DNA from: Lysobacter firmicutimachus
GTDB lineage: Bacteria > Pseudomonadota > Gammaproteobacteria > Xanthomonadales > Xanthomonadaceae
Assembly (NCBI RefSeq): GCF_037027445.1
Contig: NZ_JBANDL010000002.1
Coordinates: 3,286,001-3,350,000, forward strand
Direction of reading: 5' to 3'
Length of the DNA stretch: 64,000 bases
Shown: piece after piece, positions 16,885 through 27,199 of the stretch
Layout of the letters: every line of letters starts with the position of its first letter
How positions within the stretch are numbered: position 1 is the first letter of the stretch
The notes under the pieces: model-generated
What the model saw: the letters and a program-made list of their open reading frames with translations, nothing else
Database searches by the model: none
Told to the model about the DNA's origin: nothing
Program-made: the position numbers and the translations under genes

Positions 16885-17883
16885 TCACAGCCCGCAGGGC
16901 GACGGCAAAGCCGGGCTCCGCTCTTTCACGCGATCGACGTGCGCCACGTTCCGGGCCCGCAGGCCGGCGACTTTCGCCTCCACCTCGGCGCTGGCCAGGG
17001 CGACATCCTGCTGGAAGAACACCCAGTCGATGTCCTCCTGGTACTCGCGCAGTTCCGGGGAATCGACCGGGCCCAGCGAGCCGTCCGCGCCCTTGGGCAT
17101 GAACCACAGGTTGAAGTTGATCGACATGAAGTCTTCCGGGTACACGGCGCTGCTGTGCTCGGAGAACAGCTGGCCGTCGACGTAGTAGCGGACCTTGTCG
17201 TCGGCGACCGTCAGCACCAGGGTGCGCCAGCCGGCGTAGCTGCCCTGCTTGCGCGAGAACTCGTTCACCTTGGTCCACGGCTCCAGTTGGAACGTTTCCC
17301 AAGTGGTGGTCCACATCGCCGGCATGGTGTTTTCGCCCCAGCCGCCATTGGGCAGATATTCGAAATCGGTCTCGCTGTAGTCCTTGTCCATCGGCGCCTT
17401 GAGCGGGCTGATGGCGTAGAAGGTCTGGATCACCTCGTCGCCGTCCGGGCCGAAGCTCGGCGCATCGCGGAAGAAGATCCGCGCGGCGTAGGTGCCTTCG
17501 CGATACTTGCGCGCGTGGCAGAACTGGGTGTGGCGGGTGTTCTCGCCCGTGCCGTCGGTGACCGAGCTCATCCTCACCGCGCCGGCCTGGGTATCGGGAA
17601 TGTCCGAGTGGAACGACAGGCCTTGCGCGGACCAGGTCGCGCCCTTGATGCCCGGATGGCCGGTTTCCGTCCTCACCTTCCAGCCGTTGGCCTGGAGCGC
17701 GGCCAGATCCGGATAGCTGAAATCGTCGAAAAAGACTGCGTCCGCCGCCGGCGCCGGCTGCGGGGCCGACGTTTGCGCGGGTTCGGAGGCCTGTCCGGCC
17801 GGGGCGCCGGTGTTCGAATCGCAACCGGCGACGGCGATGGATGCAGCGACGATGCTCGCGAGGAAAGTACGGTGCAGCCCCAT
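16885..17883 (-). CDS. GH16-like concanavalin A-fold lipoprotein
   Basis: The 332-residue lipoprotein has a signal peptide ending in lipobox VAGC near residue 21, followed by a Pro/Ala/Gln linker. The main domain (about 50-300) is beta-rich and carries YSETDFEYLPNGGWGE. ETDFE fits the ExDxE catalytic signature of glycoside hydrolase family 16 (nucleophile and acid/base glutamates). Other family-like pieces are HARKYREGTYAARIFF and a WRTLVLTVADDKVRYYVDGQ strand pair. It probably cleaves or binds a beta-glucan-type polysaccharide at the cell surface. The substrate is not readable. Monocistronic. Confidence 0.72.
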   Translation of the reverse strand: MGLHRTFLASIVAASIAVAGCDSNTGAPAGQASEPAQTSAPQPAPAADAVFFDDFSYPDLAALQANGWKVRTETGHPGIKGATWSAQGLSFHSDIPDTQAGAVRMSSVTDGTGENTRHTQFCHARKYREGTYAARIFFRDAPSFGPDGDEVIQTFYAISPLKAPMDKDYSETDFEYLPNGGWGENTMPAMWTTTWETFQLEPWTKVNEFSRKQGSYAGWRTLVLTVADDKVRYYVDGQLFSEHSSAVYPEDFMSINFNLWFMPKGADGSLGPVDSPELREYQEDIDWVFFQQDVALASAEVEAKVAGLRARNVAHVDRVKERSPALPSPCGL

Positions 17884-18045
17884 GGTGTCGTCCTTTGTCG
17901 GTGACCGGTCGATGGCGATAGATCGAGCGGAGCAATCTCCCGCACAGAAGACAACGTTGTCAAATCGAGACATCGAACGACGCGAGACCGCCGATTCCGG
18001 GCGAACCCGAGCGCCCTTCCCTTCGCCGCGGCCGGGCCGCCGGCG

Positions 18046-19200
18046 CTACAGGTCCCAGGCGTTCCCGGCCAAGATTCGCCCGGTCAGCGCGGTCCCCGAG
18101 CGAGGCTGCAAGCGGAGGATGTCGCCGTCGGCTTCGACGCCGAAGCACTCGTTCGCGGTGAATTCCAGGCGCCGCACGCTGGCGGGCACGTCGCTCAGGC
18201 ACAGCAGCCCCAGGTCGTCGCGCAGCAGCCATTGCAGCGGACGCACGGTGCCGGCCGAGCCGGCGCCGCGCAGCGCGACCCGGCCCTCGCCGTCGGGCAG
18301 CAAGCGAATTCCGCGTTCCCGCTCCGGCCGGTCGCGATGGCGCACCACCAGGGTCTGCCCGACCAGCCGCGCCCGCAGCCGCCGGGCGGCCTCGCGGGCC
18401 GGGGCCGACAGCCGGCGCGGGTCGCCGGCCAGCACACGGCCGTACGCGCCGCCACCGTTGCTCATGCGCCAGGCCATGCGATCGCCGGTGAGCCGGACGC
18501 TGCGGCAATCGCCCTGCTCGGGCGAGCGTTCTTCCACCCCGATGCACAGGCCGCGCTCGGGCGTGAAGGTCCATCGGAACGAGCGCAGCGAGGCGCCGGC
18601 GATGCGATCCGCGCTATTGCCGGGGTCCGGCACCAGCATCTGCCCGCGGCCGCCGGGCTCGAAACGGTAGGCGCCGGATTCGGTACCGCTTGGTCTGTCG
18701 TCGCCCAGCACCGCTACGACGAAGGTGCGGCCGATCAGGGCTTCGACCGCGTCCCGTCCGGCGAGCGCGCGCACCGGACGCTGCAGCCAGCGCTGCTCCA
18801 GGTTCCAGGCATCGCCGGCCAGCACCTGTCCGGTACCGGCGCGCCCGTCTTCGCCGGTCCAGCTCGCCCGGTCGCCGTCGACCGCGACGACGCGGCAATC
18901 GGCCTCGCGGTAAGAACGTTCGGGGGCGTGGGTACAGAACCGGCCGTCCGAGCGCGAATACCACTTCAGCGGTCGCGGCGGTCCGATCCGATCGCCGTCG
19001 CGCGACGCGCTCCAGCCGCTGCCGTCGTAGGCGAAGAAGCTGGCCGTATGCGCTTGCACGCCTGCGGCTTCGACCAGGGTGTTCTCGGCCAGGGCGTAGA
19101 CCGGCGCGATCGCCGCGCCGGGGGCGCGCTCGGCGGCGTGCAGCAGCGGCACGGCCGCAGCCAACAATGCCGCCATCGGCCGGCGCATCGCGTCGAACAT
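18046..19200 (-). CDS. Exported protein with three internal repeats
   Basis: The 384-residue protein has an N-terminal signal peptide (hydrophobic AALLAAAVPLLHAAE). Three homologous modules are visible by eye, each ending in the same block: GQVLAGDAWNL, GRVLAGDPRRL and GRILAGNAWDL. Each also has a preceding tryptophan strand (LKWYSRSDGRFC, FRWTFTPERGLC, LQWLLRDDLGLLC) and a mid-module Cys (EADCRVV, QGDCRSV, NECFGVE). Paired cysteines suggest one disulfide per module. No catalytic motif is recognised. The start MFDAMRRP is preferred over an upstream extension rich in Arg. Function unknown, probably a beta-rich periplasmic protein. Confidence 0.72.
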   Translation of the reverse strand: MFDAMRRPMAALLAAAVPLLHAAERAPGAAIAPVYALAENTLVEAAGVQAHTASFFAYDGSGWSASRDGDRIGPPRPLKWYSRSDGRFCTHAPERSYREADCRVVAVDGDRASWTGEDGRAGTGQVLAGDAWNLEQRWLQRPVRALAGRDAVEALIGRTFVVAVLGDDRPSGTESGAYRFEPGGRGQMLVPDPGNSADRIAGASLRSFRWTFTPERGLCIGVEERSPEQGDCRSVRLTGDRMAWRMSNGGGAYGRVLAGDPRRLSAPAREAARRLRARLVGQTLVVRHRDRPERERGIRLLPDGEGRVALRGAGSAGTVRPLQWLLRDDLGLLCLSDVPASVRRLEFTANECFGVEADGDILRLQPRSGTALTGRILAGNAWDL

Positions 19201-19320
19201 CGGTCCTCTCCCTGGGCCATCGTGGTCGCGCCGCCGGTGCGGCGCCGATCGCGGCATTCTGCCGCCTGGCCGCTCCGCGGGGAAATCCGGCCTGCGGGTT
19301 GGGGCGATTCTTTGGCTCTT

Positions 19321-19376
19321 GCTTTTGCCAATCCCTAATCCCTAATCCCTAATCCCCAATCCCCAATCCTCAATCC
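19321..19376 (-). repeat. Heptamer repeat array with GCTTTTGC edge, 6.7 copies
   Basis: GCTTTTGCC is followed by AATCCCT x3, AATCCCC x2, AATCCTC and AATCC at exact 7-nt spacing. On the minus strand this reads GGATTGA...GGGATTGGCAAAAGC. The distal end overlaps the ispH stop codon (19370-19372). It shares the YAAAAGC edge with the arrays at 28504 and 55675. Confidence 0.85.
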
Positions 19377-20320
19377 ACCAACTGCAGGCGCAATTCCTTG
19401 GGCAGGGCGAACACCATGTCTTCCGGTTCGCCGTCGAGTTCGGAAACCCGCTCCGCGCCGAGTTCGCGCAGGCGCTCGATCACCCCGCGCACCAGCACCT
19501 CCGGCGCGGACGCGCCGGCGGTGATGCCGATGCGGCGGCGGCCTTCGACCCACTTGGGATCGATCTCGACCGCACCGTCGATCAGATGCGCTTCGACGCC
19601 GTCGCGCTCGGCCAGTTCGCGCAGACGGTTGGAATTGGAGCTGTTCGGCGAGCCGACCACCAGCACCAGGTCGCAGTGCTGGGCCAATTCGCGCACCGCG
19701 TCCTGGCGGTTCTGGGTGGCGTAGCAGATGTCGTCCTTCTTCGGCCCCTGCAGCGCCGGGAACTTGGCGCGCAAGGCCTCGATCACGCCGCGGGTGTCGT
19801 CGACCGACAAGGTGGTCTGGGTGGTGTAGGCCAGATTCTCCGGCTGATCGACCACCAGCCGGGCGACGTCGTCGGCGTCCTCGACCAGATAGATCCGGCC
19901 CGAACCGGCCTCGCGCCGCCACTGGCCCATCGTGCCTTCGACTTCCGGGTGGCCTTCATGGCCGATCAGGACCACGTCGCGACCGGCGCGGCAATGGCGC
20001 GAGACTTCCAGATGGACCTTGGTCACCAGTGGGCAGGTCGCGTCGAACACCTTCAGCCCGCGCCGGTCGGCCTCGGCGCGCACCGCCTTGGACACGCCGT
20101 GGGCGCTGAAGATCACGGTCGCGCCGTCGGGCACTTCGTCGAGTTCCTCGACGAAGATCGCGCCGCGGTGCTTGAGGTCGTCGACCACGAAACGGTTGTG
20201 CACCACTTCGTGGCGCACGTAGATCGGCGCGCCCAGGGTTTCGATGGCGCGCTTGACGATTTCGATCGCGCGATCGACGCCGGCGCAGAAGCCGCGGGGG
20301 TTGGCGAGGATGACGTCCAT
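19370..20320 (-). CDS. ispH: 4-hydroxy-3-methylbut-2-enyl diphosphate reductase IspH
   Basis: IspH is the last enzyme of the MEP isoprenoid pathway. It reduces HMBPP to IPP and DMAPP using a [4Fe-4S] cluster. The 316-residue length is exact for the family. The three cluster cysteines sit in [11 protein letters not shown] (about 13), [12 protein letters not shown] (about 97) and [11 protein letters not shown] (about 198). [14 protein letters not shown] and [11 protein letters not shown] are also typical. It is the last gene of the ribF-ileS-lspA-ispH cluster on the minus strand. The stop codon is supplied by a heptamer repeat unit. Confidence 0.97.
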   Translation of the reverse strand: MDVILANPRGFCAGVDRAIEIVKRAIETLGAPIYVRHEVVHNRFVVDDLKHRGAIFVEELDEVPDGATVIFSAHGVSKAVRAEADRRGLKVFDATCPLVTKVHLEVSRHCRAGRDVVLIGHEGHPEVEGTMGQWRREAGSGRIYLVEDADDVARLVVDQPENLAYTTQTTLSVDDTRGVIEALRAKFPALQGPKKDDICYATQNRQDAVRELAQHCDLVLVVGSPNSSNSNRLRELAERDGVEAHLIDGAVEIDPKWVEGRRRIGITAGASAPEVLVRGVIERLRELGAERVSELDGEPEDMVFALPKELRLQLVD

Positions 20321-20432
20321 GGGGGCGATTGTACTCCCGTCGGCAAGCGGGCGCTTTCGGCGGCCCGGCGGAAAGAAGCCGGGGGCGGGCAATCGGAAAC
20401 GAGTCCGCCGTTCGCGGCCGACTCGTTTCTGC

Positions 20433-20945
20433 TTACTCGCTGCCCGCTTTCTCGGGCTTGCTGAACAACCCGTAAGCCGCGATCCCGATCGCGCCGGCGA
20501 CGATCGCCGAGTCGGCGATGTTGAACGAGGGCCAATGGTAGTCGCGCCAGTACCACTGGATGAAGTCGACCACATGGCCGTGCATCAGCCGGTCGATCAC
20601 GTTGCCGATCGCGCCGCCGATCACCAGGGCGTACGGCAGCGCGGTCTTCCAGTCGCCGCGGCGGGTGCGCGACAGCCAGAACCCGAGCAGGCCGCTGATC
20701 GCCACCGCCAGGACCATGAAGAAGTACTTCTGCCAGCCGCCGGCGTCGCTGAGGAAGCTGAAGGCCGCGCCGGTGTTGTAGCTGCGGTACCAGTTCCAGA
20801 ACCCGTCGATCACCGGCACCGGCGTGTACTCGGGCAGCGAGGCCAGCACCCAGGCCTTGCTCCACTGGTCCAGGGCGATGACCGCGATCGAGACGATCAG
20901 CCACGGCAGCGCGCTCTTGTCGGGTCGGTGGGCGGTATGGGTCAT
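20433..20945 (-). CDS. lspA: Lipoprotein signal peptidase LspA
   Basis: LspA is signal peptidase II of the inner membrane, cleaving prolipoproteins after lipid modification. The 170-residue protein has four membrane helices. The conserved blocks are [30 protein letters not shown] (first catalytic Asp) and [12 protein letters not shown] (second catalytic Asp). MTHTAHRP is chosen as start over a 15-codon upstream extension. It lies between ileS and ispH in the conserved cluster, with a long perfect hairpin upstream. Confidence 0.97.
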   Translation of the reverse strand: MTHTAHRPDKSALPWLIVSIAVIALDQWSKAWVLASLPEYTPVPVIDGFWNWYRSYNTGAAFSFLSDAGGWQKYFFMVLAVAISGLLGFWLSRTRRGDWKTALPYALVIGGAIGNVIDRLMHGHVVDFIQWYWRDYHWPSFNIADSAIVAGAIGIAAYGLFSKPEKAGSE

Positions 20946-21012
20946 CGGTGAGGCATCCGCAGAAAACGACTGAAAGGGTGGAGCTCGCAAGCGAGCGGCG
21001 AAAGCGGACCGG

Positions 21013-21050
21013 CCGTGCTCGCGCGCGCCCTCGGACGCGCGCGAGCACGG
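21013..21050. other. Perfect 15-bp hairpin between ileS and lspA
   Basis: CCGTGCTCGCGCGCG (21013-21027) pairs perfectly with CGCGCGCGAGCACGG (21036-21050) across an 8-nt loop, just after the ileS stop. No T run is present. It may act as a processing or stability element within the operon. Confidence 0.65.
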
Positions 21051-21054
21051 GGGC

Positions 21055-23991
21055 TCAGAACCAGCGCCGGTCCTCGCCCTCGCCGGCCACGTTGCTCACG
21101 CAACGGCCGCACAGCTCCGGATGCGCCGCGTCGGCGCCGACGTCGGCGCGGTAATGCCAGCAGCGCACGCACTTGCTCTTGGCGGTCGGCGCGGCCAGCA
21201 CGGCGATGTCCTTGATGCCGTCGTCGGCGATCACTTCGACGTCGCCGCTGATGAACAGGAAACGCAGTTCGTCGGCCAGCGGCGCCAGCCAGTTCTGGTC
21301 GGCGACGCCACAGCGCAGCGAGATCTCAGCCTCGAGCGCGGCGCCGATCTCGCCGGCGGCGCGCATCGGCTCCAGCACCTTGGCCACGCCTTCGCGCAGC
21401 GCCAGCAGGCGTTCGAAATCCTCGGCCGACAAGGGCGCATCGGCCGGCAGCAGGGCCAGGCCGTCGTACCAGGTCGCGAACAACACGTTGCCGGCGCGCG
21501 CGCCGCGCTCGGTGGCCGCCGGCAGATGGCGCCACATCTCGTCGGCGGTGAAGGCCAGGATCGGCGCGATCCAGCGCACGAAGGCCTCGGCGATGCGGTA
21601 CATCGCGCTCTGCGCCGAACGCCGGCCGAGCGAGTCCTCGCGCATCGTGTACAGGCGGTCCTTGGTCACGTCCAGGTACAACGACCCCAGGTCGACGCTG
21701 CAGAAATTCGACAGCAGCTGCACGATCTCGGCGAAGTCGTAGCGCTCGTAGGCCGAAGCGATGCGGTCCTGCAGTTCGGCGGCGCGATGGACGATGTAGC
21801 GGTCCAGCGCGACCATGTCCTGCAGCGCGACCAGGTGGTGCGCCGGATCGAAGCCGCTGAGGTTGCCGAGCAGGAAGCGCGCGGTGTTGCGGATGCGGCG
21901 GTAAACGTCGCCGTTCTGCTTGAGGATCTTGTCCGACACCGACATCTCGCCGCTGAAGTCGGTCGCCGCGACCCACAGGCGCAGCACGTCGGCGCCCATC
22001 GCGTCGATCACCTTCTGCGGCACGACCACGTTGCCCAGCGACTTGGACATCTTCTTGCCGTGCTCGTCGACGGCGAAGCCGTGGGTCAGCACCTGCCGGT
22101 ACGGCGCCGCGCCGTCCATCGCCACGCCGCTGAGCAGCGCGCTGTGGAACCAGCCGCGGTGCTGGTCGGAGCCTTCCAGGTACAGGTCGGCCGGCTTGCG
22201 CAGGCCGTCCTGCGGCCGCTGCGCGAGCACGCACTCGTGGCTGGTGCCCGAATCGAACCAGACGTCGAGGATGTCGTTGACCTTCTCGTAGTCGCCGGCC
22301 TCGTCGCCGAGCAGTTGTTCGGCGGTCATCGCGTACCAGGCGTCGACGCCTTCGCGCTCCACCGCATCGGCGACCTGGCGCATGATCTCGACCGTGCGCG
22401 GATGCGGCTGGCCGCTCTCGCGATGGAAGAACAGCGCGATCGGCACGCCCCAGTAGCGCTGACGCGAGATGGTCCAGTCCGGACGCCCCTCGATCATGTT
22501 GTAGATGCGCGCCTCGCCCCAGCCCGGGATCCAGGTCACGCCCGGGATCGCCGCCAGCGCGTCGCCGCGCAGGCCGGCCTGCTCCATCGAGATGAACCAC
22601 TGCGGGGTGGCGCGGAACACCACCGGCGTCTTGTGCCGCCAGCAGTGCGGATAGCTGTGCTTGAGCCGGCCGGCGGCGAGCAGCGCGCCGCCCTCGCGCA
22701 AGATCTGCAGCAGCAAGGCGTCGCTCTTGAAGATGTGTTGGCCGGCCAGCACGTGCTCGCCCACGCCCGGCGTCGACGGCAGGTACTTGCCGCGGCCATC
22801 GACCGGATTGATCTGGGCCGCGCTGTAGCGCTCGATCAGGCCGTACTTCAGCGACACCGCATAGTCTTCCTGGCCGTGGCCGGGCGCGGTGTGCACCGCG
22901 CCGGTGCCGGCGTCGGTGGTGACGTGGTCGCCGAGCAGCACCGGGATCTCGCGATCGGCGTAGAACGGATGCCGCAGGCGCAGGCCTTCGAAAGCCTCGC
23001 CCTTGTGCGAGGACCAGTCGCGGGTCTCGACGCTGTGGCCCTGCTTGAGCGCTTCCGGCGCGGTGATCGCGGCGAGCACGCCGCCGATCAGTTCGCTGGC
23101 GACCAGCAGGTACTCCGGACGCTGCGCCGACTCCTTGAACAAGGCCGCTTCGCTGGGCTCGATCCGCACCAACGAGTACTCGACCTGCGGCCCCATCGAC
23201 ACCGCCAGGCTGGCCGGCAGGGTCCACGGCGTGGTGGTCCAGATCGGCACCGACAGGGGCGCGCCGTCGTCCTCCAGGCCGAACACCTCGAACACGCGCT
23301 TGCGGTCGAGCACCGGGTAGCGCACGTAGATCTGGGTCGATTCCTTGTCCTGGTATTCGATCTCGGCCTCGGCCAGGGCCGAGCCGCAGTCGAAGCACCA
23401 GTGCACCGGCTTGGAGCCGCGCACCAGATGGCCGCGTTCGACGATCTTGGCCAGCGAACGCATGATGTCCGCCTCGTAGCGGAAATCCATGGTCCGATAG
23501 GGATTGTCCCAGTCGCCGATCACGCCCAAGCGCTTGAAGTCGCGGCGCTGCAGCTCGATCTGGCTGGCCGCGTATTCGCGGCACTTGGCGCGGAACTGGG
23601 CGGCGTCGAGCTTGTCGCCGACCTTGCCGAACTCCTTCTCGACCTTGGTCTCGATCGGCAGGCCGTGGCAGTCCCAGCCCGGCACGTAGGGCGCGTCGAA
23701 GCCGGCCAGCAGCTTGGACTTGACCACGATGTCCTTGAGCACCTTGTTGACCGCGTGGCCGATGTGGATCTCGCCGTTGGCGTAGGGCGGGCCGTCGTGC
23801 AGGACGAAGCTGCGCTCGCGGTCTTTGACCTGTTCGCGAATCCGCTGGTACAGGCCCTCGCTTTCCCAGCGCGCCAGGGTCTCCGGCTCGCGCTTGGGCA
23901 GGTCGCCGCGCATCGGGAACTCAGTCGCCGGCAGCAGCAGGGTCGCCTTGTACGGGTTGGCGGGGGCGGATTGGTTCGGATCGTTGGTCAC
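21055..23991 (-). CDS. ileS: Isoleucyl-tRNA synthetase
   Basis: This class I aminoacyl-tRNA synthetase charges tRNA-Ile and edits valine. The product is 978 residues with a GTG start at VTNDPNQ, somewhat longer than usual (about 940). The reading frame continues upstream but with non-protein-like Arg-rich sequence. HIGH occurs as [16 protein letters not shown] (HIGH at 76-79), KMSKS as [13 protein letters not shown], and the editing domain between them. A C-terminal four-cysteine zinc site has [12 protein letters not shown] and ELCGRCVSN. It lies 8 nt after ribF and upstream of lspA in the classic gene order. Confidence 0.98.
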   Translation of the reverse strand: MTNDPNQSAPANPYKATLLLPATEFPMRGDLPKREPETLARWESEGLYQRIREQVKDRERSFVLHDGPPYANGEIHIGHAVNKVLKDIVVKSKLLAGFDAPYVPGWDCHGLPIETKVEKEFGKVGDKLDAAQFRAKCREYAASQIELQRRDFKRLGVIGDWDNPYRTMDFRYEADIMRSLAKIVERGHLVRGSKPVHWCFDCGSALAEAEIEYQDKESTQIYVRYPVLDRKRVFEVFGLEDDGAPLSVPIWTTTPWTLPASLAVSMGPQVEYSLVRIEPSEAALFKESAQRPEYLLVASELIGGVLAAITAPEALKQGHSVETRDWSSHKGEAFEGLRLRHPFYADREIPVLLGDHVTTDAGTGAVHTAPGHGQEDYAVSLKYGLIERYSAAQINPVDGRGKYLPSTPGVGEHVLAGQHIFKSDALLLQILREGGALLAAGRLKHSYPHCWRHKTPVVFRATPQWFISMEQAGLRGDALAAIPGVTWIPGWGEARIYNMIEGRPDWTISRQRYWGVPIALFFHRESGQPHPRTVEIMRQVADAVEREGVDAWYAMTAEQLLGDEAGDYEKVNDILDVWFDSGTSHECVLAQRPQDGLRKPADLYLEGSDQHRGWFHSALLSGVAMDGAAPYRQVLTHGFAVDEHGKKMSKSLGNVVVPQKVIDAMGADVLRLWVAATDFSGEMSVSDKILKQNGDVYRRIRNTARFLLGNLSGFDPAHHLVALQDMVALDRYIVHRAAELQDRIASAYERYDFAEIVQLLSNFCSVDLGSLYLDVTKDRLYTMREDSLGRRSAQSAMYRIAEAFVRWIAPILAFTADEMWRHLPAATERGARAGNVLFATWYDGLALLPADAPLSAEDFERLLALREGVAKVLEPMRAAGEIGAALEAEISLRCGVADQNWLAPLADELRFLFISGDVEVIADDGIKDIAVLAAPTAKSKCVRCWHYRADVGADAAHPELCGRCVSNVAGEGEDRRWF

Positions 23992-23999
23992 AGCGGGTC

Positions 24000-24989
24000 T
24001 CAGGCAGGTGGGGTCGCGGCCGCGCGCACGGCCGGCGACGGCGCGCCGACGCGCGGAGCGTCCAATCGCAACAGCGCGCGGGCCTGTTCGGCGTCGCGGT
24101 GCATTTGCTCGGTCAGGGACGGCAGATCGGGGAACTTCAGTTCGGGACGCAGGTGGGCGACGAACTCGACCTCGATCCTGCGACCGTACAGGTCGCCGTC
24201 GAAATCGAACAGGTGCGCTTCCAGCAAAGGCTCGACCCCGGCCACGGTCGGCCGGGTGCCCAGGCTCGACACCGACGCCCGCGGACGGTCGCCGACGCCG
24301 TGCACCCAGGTCGCGTAGATGCCGGACAGGGCCGGCGTCTTGCCGGCGAAGCGCAAGTTGGCGGTGGGAAACCCCAGCGTGCGGCCGAGCTGCTGGCCGC
24401 GCACCACCCGCCCGCCGATCGCATAGGGACGGCCCAGCCAACGCGCCGCGGCGGCGAAGTCGCCGGCCAGCAGCGCCTCGCGGATGCGGGTGCTGGACAC
24501 GCGCTCGCCGTCGAGCAGCACCGGCTCGATTTCGTGCGCGGAAAACCCGCCCGCCTCGCCCATCCGCCGCAACAGCGCGATGTCGCCGCCGCGGGCCTTG
24601 CCGAAGCGGAACTCCGGGCCGACCCAGACTTCGCGCGCGCCGACGCGCTCGATCAACACCCGGCGCACGAAATCCTCGGCGCTGAGGCTGCTGAGCGCGC
24701 GGCCGAAGCGCAGCAGGCCGACCCGGTCCACGCCCAGGTCGAGCAGGCCCTGCGCCTTGGCGCGCGGCAACAGCAGCCGCGGCGGCGGAGCGGCCGGGGC
24801 GAAGAACTCGCGCGGCAGCGGTTCGAAGCTCAGCGCGACTGCACCGAGGCCCTGCGCCCGCGCGCGCGCGATCGTGTGGCGCACCAGCGCGCGATGCCCG
24901 AGGTGCAGGCCATCGAAGGCGCCGATGCAGACCACACTGCCGTGCGGGCAGACCTGCCCGCCTTCGACGTCACGAAACAGCCTGCTCAT
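24000..24989 (-). CDS. ribF: Bifunctional riboflavin kinase / FAD synthetase RibF
   Basis: RibF phosphorylates riboflavin to FMN and adenylates FMN to FAD. The 329-residue product has an N-terminal adenylyltransferase domain with [14 protein letters not shown] (HxGH motif, about 22-35) and SSTRIREAL. The C-terminal riboflavin kinase domain has [20 protein letters not shown] and LGTRPTVAG. It is the first gene of the ribF-ileS-lspA-ispH cluster and is followed by ileS after 8 nt. Confidence 0.97.
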   Translation of the reverse strand: MSRLFRDVEGGQVCPHGSVVCIGAFDGLHLGHRALVRHTIARARAQGLGAVALSFEPLPREFFAPAAPPPRLLLPRAKAQGLLDLGVDRVGLLRFGRALSSLSAEDFVRRVLIERVGAREVWVGPEFRFGKARGGDIALLRRMGEAGGFSAHEIEPVLLDGERVSSTRIREALLAGDFAAAARWLGRPYAIGGRVVRGQQLGRTLGFPTANLRFAGKTPALSGIYATWVHGVGDRPRASVSSLGTRPTVAGVEPLLEAHLFDFDGDLYGRRIEVEFVAHLRPELKFPDLPSLTEQMHRDAEQARALLRLDAPRVGAPSPAVRAAATPPA

Positions 24990-25101
24990 TGGATCTGGCG
25001 TGGGGACCCGGGCCGGCCGGGTTCAGCTCGAAGGATGAACCCGGAAGTATAGCCGCCGGCCGCGACTCTCAACGGTACGGACTGCGGCGGCACGCGCGGG
25101 C

Positions 25102-26733
25102 TCAATGCCCGCGCAGATCGCGCGGACGGATGCCCTGCAGCCACAGCGCCGCGCCGTAGGCCGCGCCGCCGGCGCCGACCACCACCGCCAGCTTCCAGGC
25201 CCGCTCCCACCACGGCCAACCGGTCCAGCCGGTCCAGACCCACAGCAGCGCCAGCACCACCGCGCTCAGGGCCAGGCTGGCGACAGCGATCTGGCGCAGG
25301 AAGCGGCCCCAACCGGGCTGACGCCGATACACGCGGGCGCGGCGCAGATACCAGGCCAGTTGCAGCGCGTTGACCCAGCCGGCGATGGCGATCGCCGCGG
25401 CCAGGCCGGCATGCGCGCCGGGCACCCGCCCCAACGCCTGGGTCAGGCTCGCCCCGGACGCCAGCGCGGCGCGGCCGGCGTCGGTGCAGTACACCGCGGC
25501 CAGCAACAGACCGACCGTGCTCAGCAGGTTCACCGCCACCGACACCACCGCGGCCTTGACCGGGGTCTTGGTGTCCTGGCGCGAATAGAACGCCGGCGCC
25601 AGCACCTTGACCAGCAGGAACGCCGGCACCGCCAGCGACTGCGCCATCAGACTGAGCCGGATCATCGCGGTGTCGCCGGCATTGAGCCGGCCGTACTGGA
25701 ACAGCGCGGCGATCAGCGCCTCGGCGCACAGCACCAGGCCCAGGCAGGCCGGCACGCCGATCAGCAGGCACAACCGGAATCCCCAATCCAGGCCCTTGGA
25801 ATAGCCTTCGCTGTCGGTCGCGGCATGGCGCTTGGACAGGTGCGGCAGGATCACCGTGCCGATCGCGACCCCGAACATGCCCAGCGGAAACTCCAGCAGA
25901 CGGTCGGTGAGATACAGCCAGGTCACGCTGCCGGCGATCAGGAACGAGGCCATCGCGGTGTTGAGCAGCAGATTGAGCTGGGCCACCGACGAACCGAACA
26001 GGGTCGGCACCATCAACCGCATGATCTTGCGCACACCCGTATGCGCCCCGCCCCAGCGCGGCCGCGGCAGCAGGCCGAGCTTGGCCAGCGCCGGCAGCTG
26101 GAACGCCAGCTGCAGCACGCCGGCCACGAACACGCCCCAGGCCAGGGCCAGCACCGGCTCGATCCCGAGCGGGGCCATGACCGTGCTGGCGCAGATCGCG
26201 GCGGCGATCATCGACAGGTTCAGCAGCACCGGCGACAGGGCCGGAATGGCGAACTTCTCGTAACTGTTGAGCACCCCGCCGACCAGCGAGGCCAGGGAGA
26301 TGAACAAGGCATAGGGGAACGTGATCTGCAGCATTTGGGTCGCGAGGCGGAACTGCTCGCTGCCCGGCTCGAAGCCGGGGGCGAACACCGCCATGACCCA
26401 GGGCGCGGCGAGGATCACCGCCGCGGTCAGCACCAGCAGCGCCGCCGCCAGGGTGCCGGTGACCCGGTCGACCAGTTCCTTGACCGCGGCCTGGTCGTGC
26501 TGCTGCTTGTATTCGGCCAGGACCGGGACGAAGGCCATCGAGAACGAGCCCTCGGCGGACAGCCGGCGCATGAAGTTCGGAATCCTGAACGCGACAAAGA
26601 ACGCGTCCATGGCCGGGCTGGCGCCGAATTGCCAGGCGTAGACCTGGTCGCGGACCAGTCCCGAAACCCGGGAAATGAAGGTCATCGCGCTGAACACCAG
26701 CGACGACCGCAGCAGCCCCCCGCCCCGGCTCAT
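25102..26733 (-). CDS. murJ: Lipid II flippase MurJ (MviN)
   Basis: MurJ flips lipid II across the inner membrane for peptidoglycan synthesis. The 543-residue protein has 14 predicted hydrophobic segments. Family landmarks include SAMTFISRVSGLVRDQVYAW, AFFVAFRIPNFMRRLSAEGS and AFVPVLAEY near the N terminus. YLTDRLLEFPLGMFGVAIGT and KVLAPAFYSRQDTKTPVK follow later. MSRGGGLLRS is the selected start. It is divergent from rpsT, as in many proteobacteria. Confidence 0.97.
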   Translation of the reverse strand: MSRGGGLLRSSLVFSAMTFISRVSGLVRDQVYAWQFGASPAMDAFFVAFRIPNFMRRLSAEGSFSMAFVPVLAEYKQQHDQAAVKELVDRVTGTLAAALLVLTAAVILAAPWVMAVFAPGFEPGSEQFRLATQMLQITFPYALFISLASLVGGVLNSYEKFAIPALSPVLLNLSMIAAAICASTVMAPLGIEPVLALAWGVFVAGVLQLAFQLPALAKLGLLPRPRWGGAHTGVRKIMRLMVPTLFGSSVAQLNLLLNTAMASFLIAGSVTWLYLTDRLLEFPLGMFGVAIGTVILPHLSKRHAATDSEGYSKGLDWGFRLCLLIGVPACLGLVLCAEALIAALFQYGRLNAGDTAMIRLSLMAQSLAVPAFLLVKVLAPAFYSRQDTKTPVKAAVVSVAVNLLSTVGLLLAAVYCTDAGRAALASGASLTQALGRVPGAHAGLAAAIAIAGWVNALQLAWYLRRARVYRRQPGWGRFLRQIAVASLALSAVVLALLWVWTGWTGWPWWERAWKLAVVVGAGGAAYGAALWLQGIRPRDLRGH

Positions 26734-26751
26734 CGGCGGCCTCCACTGGAG

Positions 26752-26780
26752 TTGACGCAACCCACTGAATCGGCCATACT
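26752..26780 (+). promoter_or_regulatory. Sigma-70 promoter of rpsT
   Basis: TTGACG (26752-26757), a 17-nt spacer and CATACT (26775-26780) form a near-consensus sigma-70 promoter. It gives a leader of about 85 nt before rpsT. A long rpsT leader is usual because S20 regulates its own translation. Confidence 0.75.
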
Positions 26781-26872
26781 TTTGGGTCTGATTTTCCGCA
26801 ACTGCGATTTCAACCGTAGTTCCTCGTCCAGTTTCATCACGCTTTCAACCAAATAATTCCAGGAATCCACCC

Positions 26873-27145
26873 GTGGCAAACATCAAGTCCGCCAAGAAGC
26901 GCGCCAAGCAGACTGTCGTGCGTAACGCCCGCAACGCCAGCCAGCGTTCGATGCTGCGTACCGCCGTCAAGAAGGTGCTGAAGGCCCTCGGCGAGAACGA
27001 CGCCGCCGGTGCCAAGTCCGCGTTCGACGTCGCTCAGCCGATCCTCGACCGCTTCAGCGCCCGTGGCCTGATCCACAAGAACAAGGCCGCTCGCCACAAG
27101 AGCCGCCTGGCCGCGCGCATCAAGGCGCTGGCCACCGCCGCCTGA
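26873..27145 (+). CDS. rpsT: 30S ribosomal protein S20
   Basis: The 90-residue, very basic protein begins [13 protein letters not shown] and contains the family's [14 protein letters not shown] and [12 protein letters not shown] segments. It binds 16S rRNA early in 30S assembly. Codon use is more biased than that of its neighbours (AAG, CGT, CTG), as expected for a highly expressed gene. It stands alone between a near-consensus promoter and a strong terminator. Confidence 0.99.
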   Translation: MANIKSAKKRAKQTVVRNARNASQRSMLRTAVKKVLKALGENDAAGAKSAFDVAQPILDRFSARGLIHKNKAARHKSRLAARIKALATAA

Positions 27146-27173
27146 TCCGCCGCCCATCCGGGCAGCGCGACGC

Positions 27174-27199
27174 AAAAACCCGGCCTCGGCCGGGTTTTT
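27174..27199 (+). terminator. Intrinsic terminator of rpsT
   Basis: AAAAACCCGGCC (27174-27185) is complementary to GGCCGGGTTTTT (27188-27199), and the run of T completes a classic intrinsic terminator 28 nt past the rpsT stop. Confidence 0.92.
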
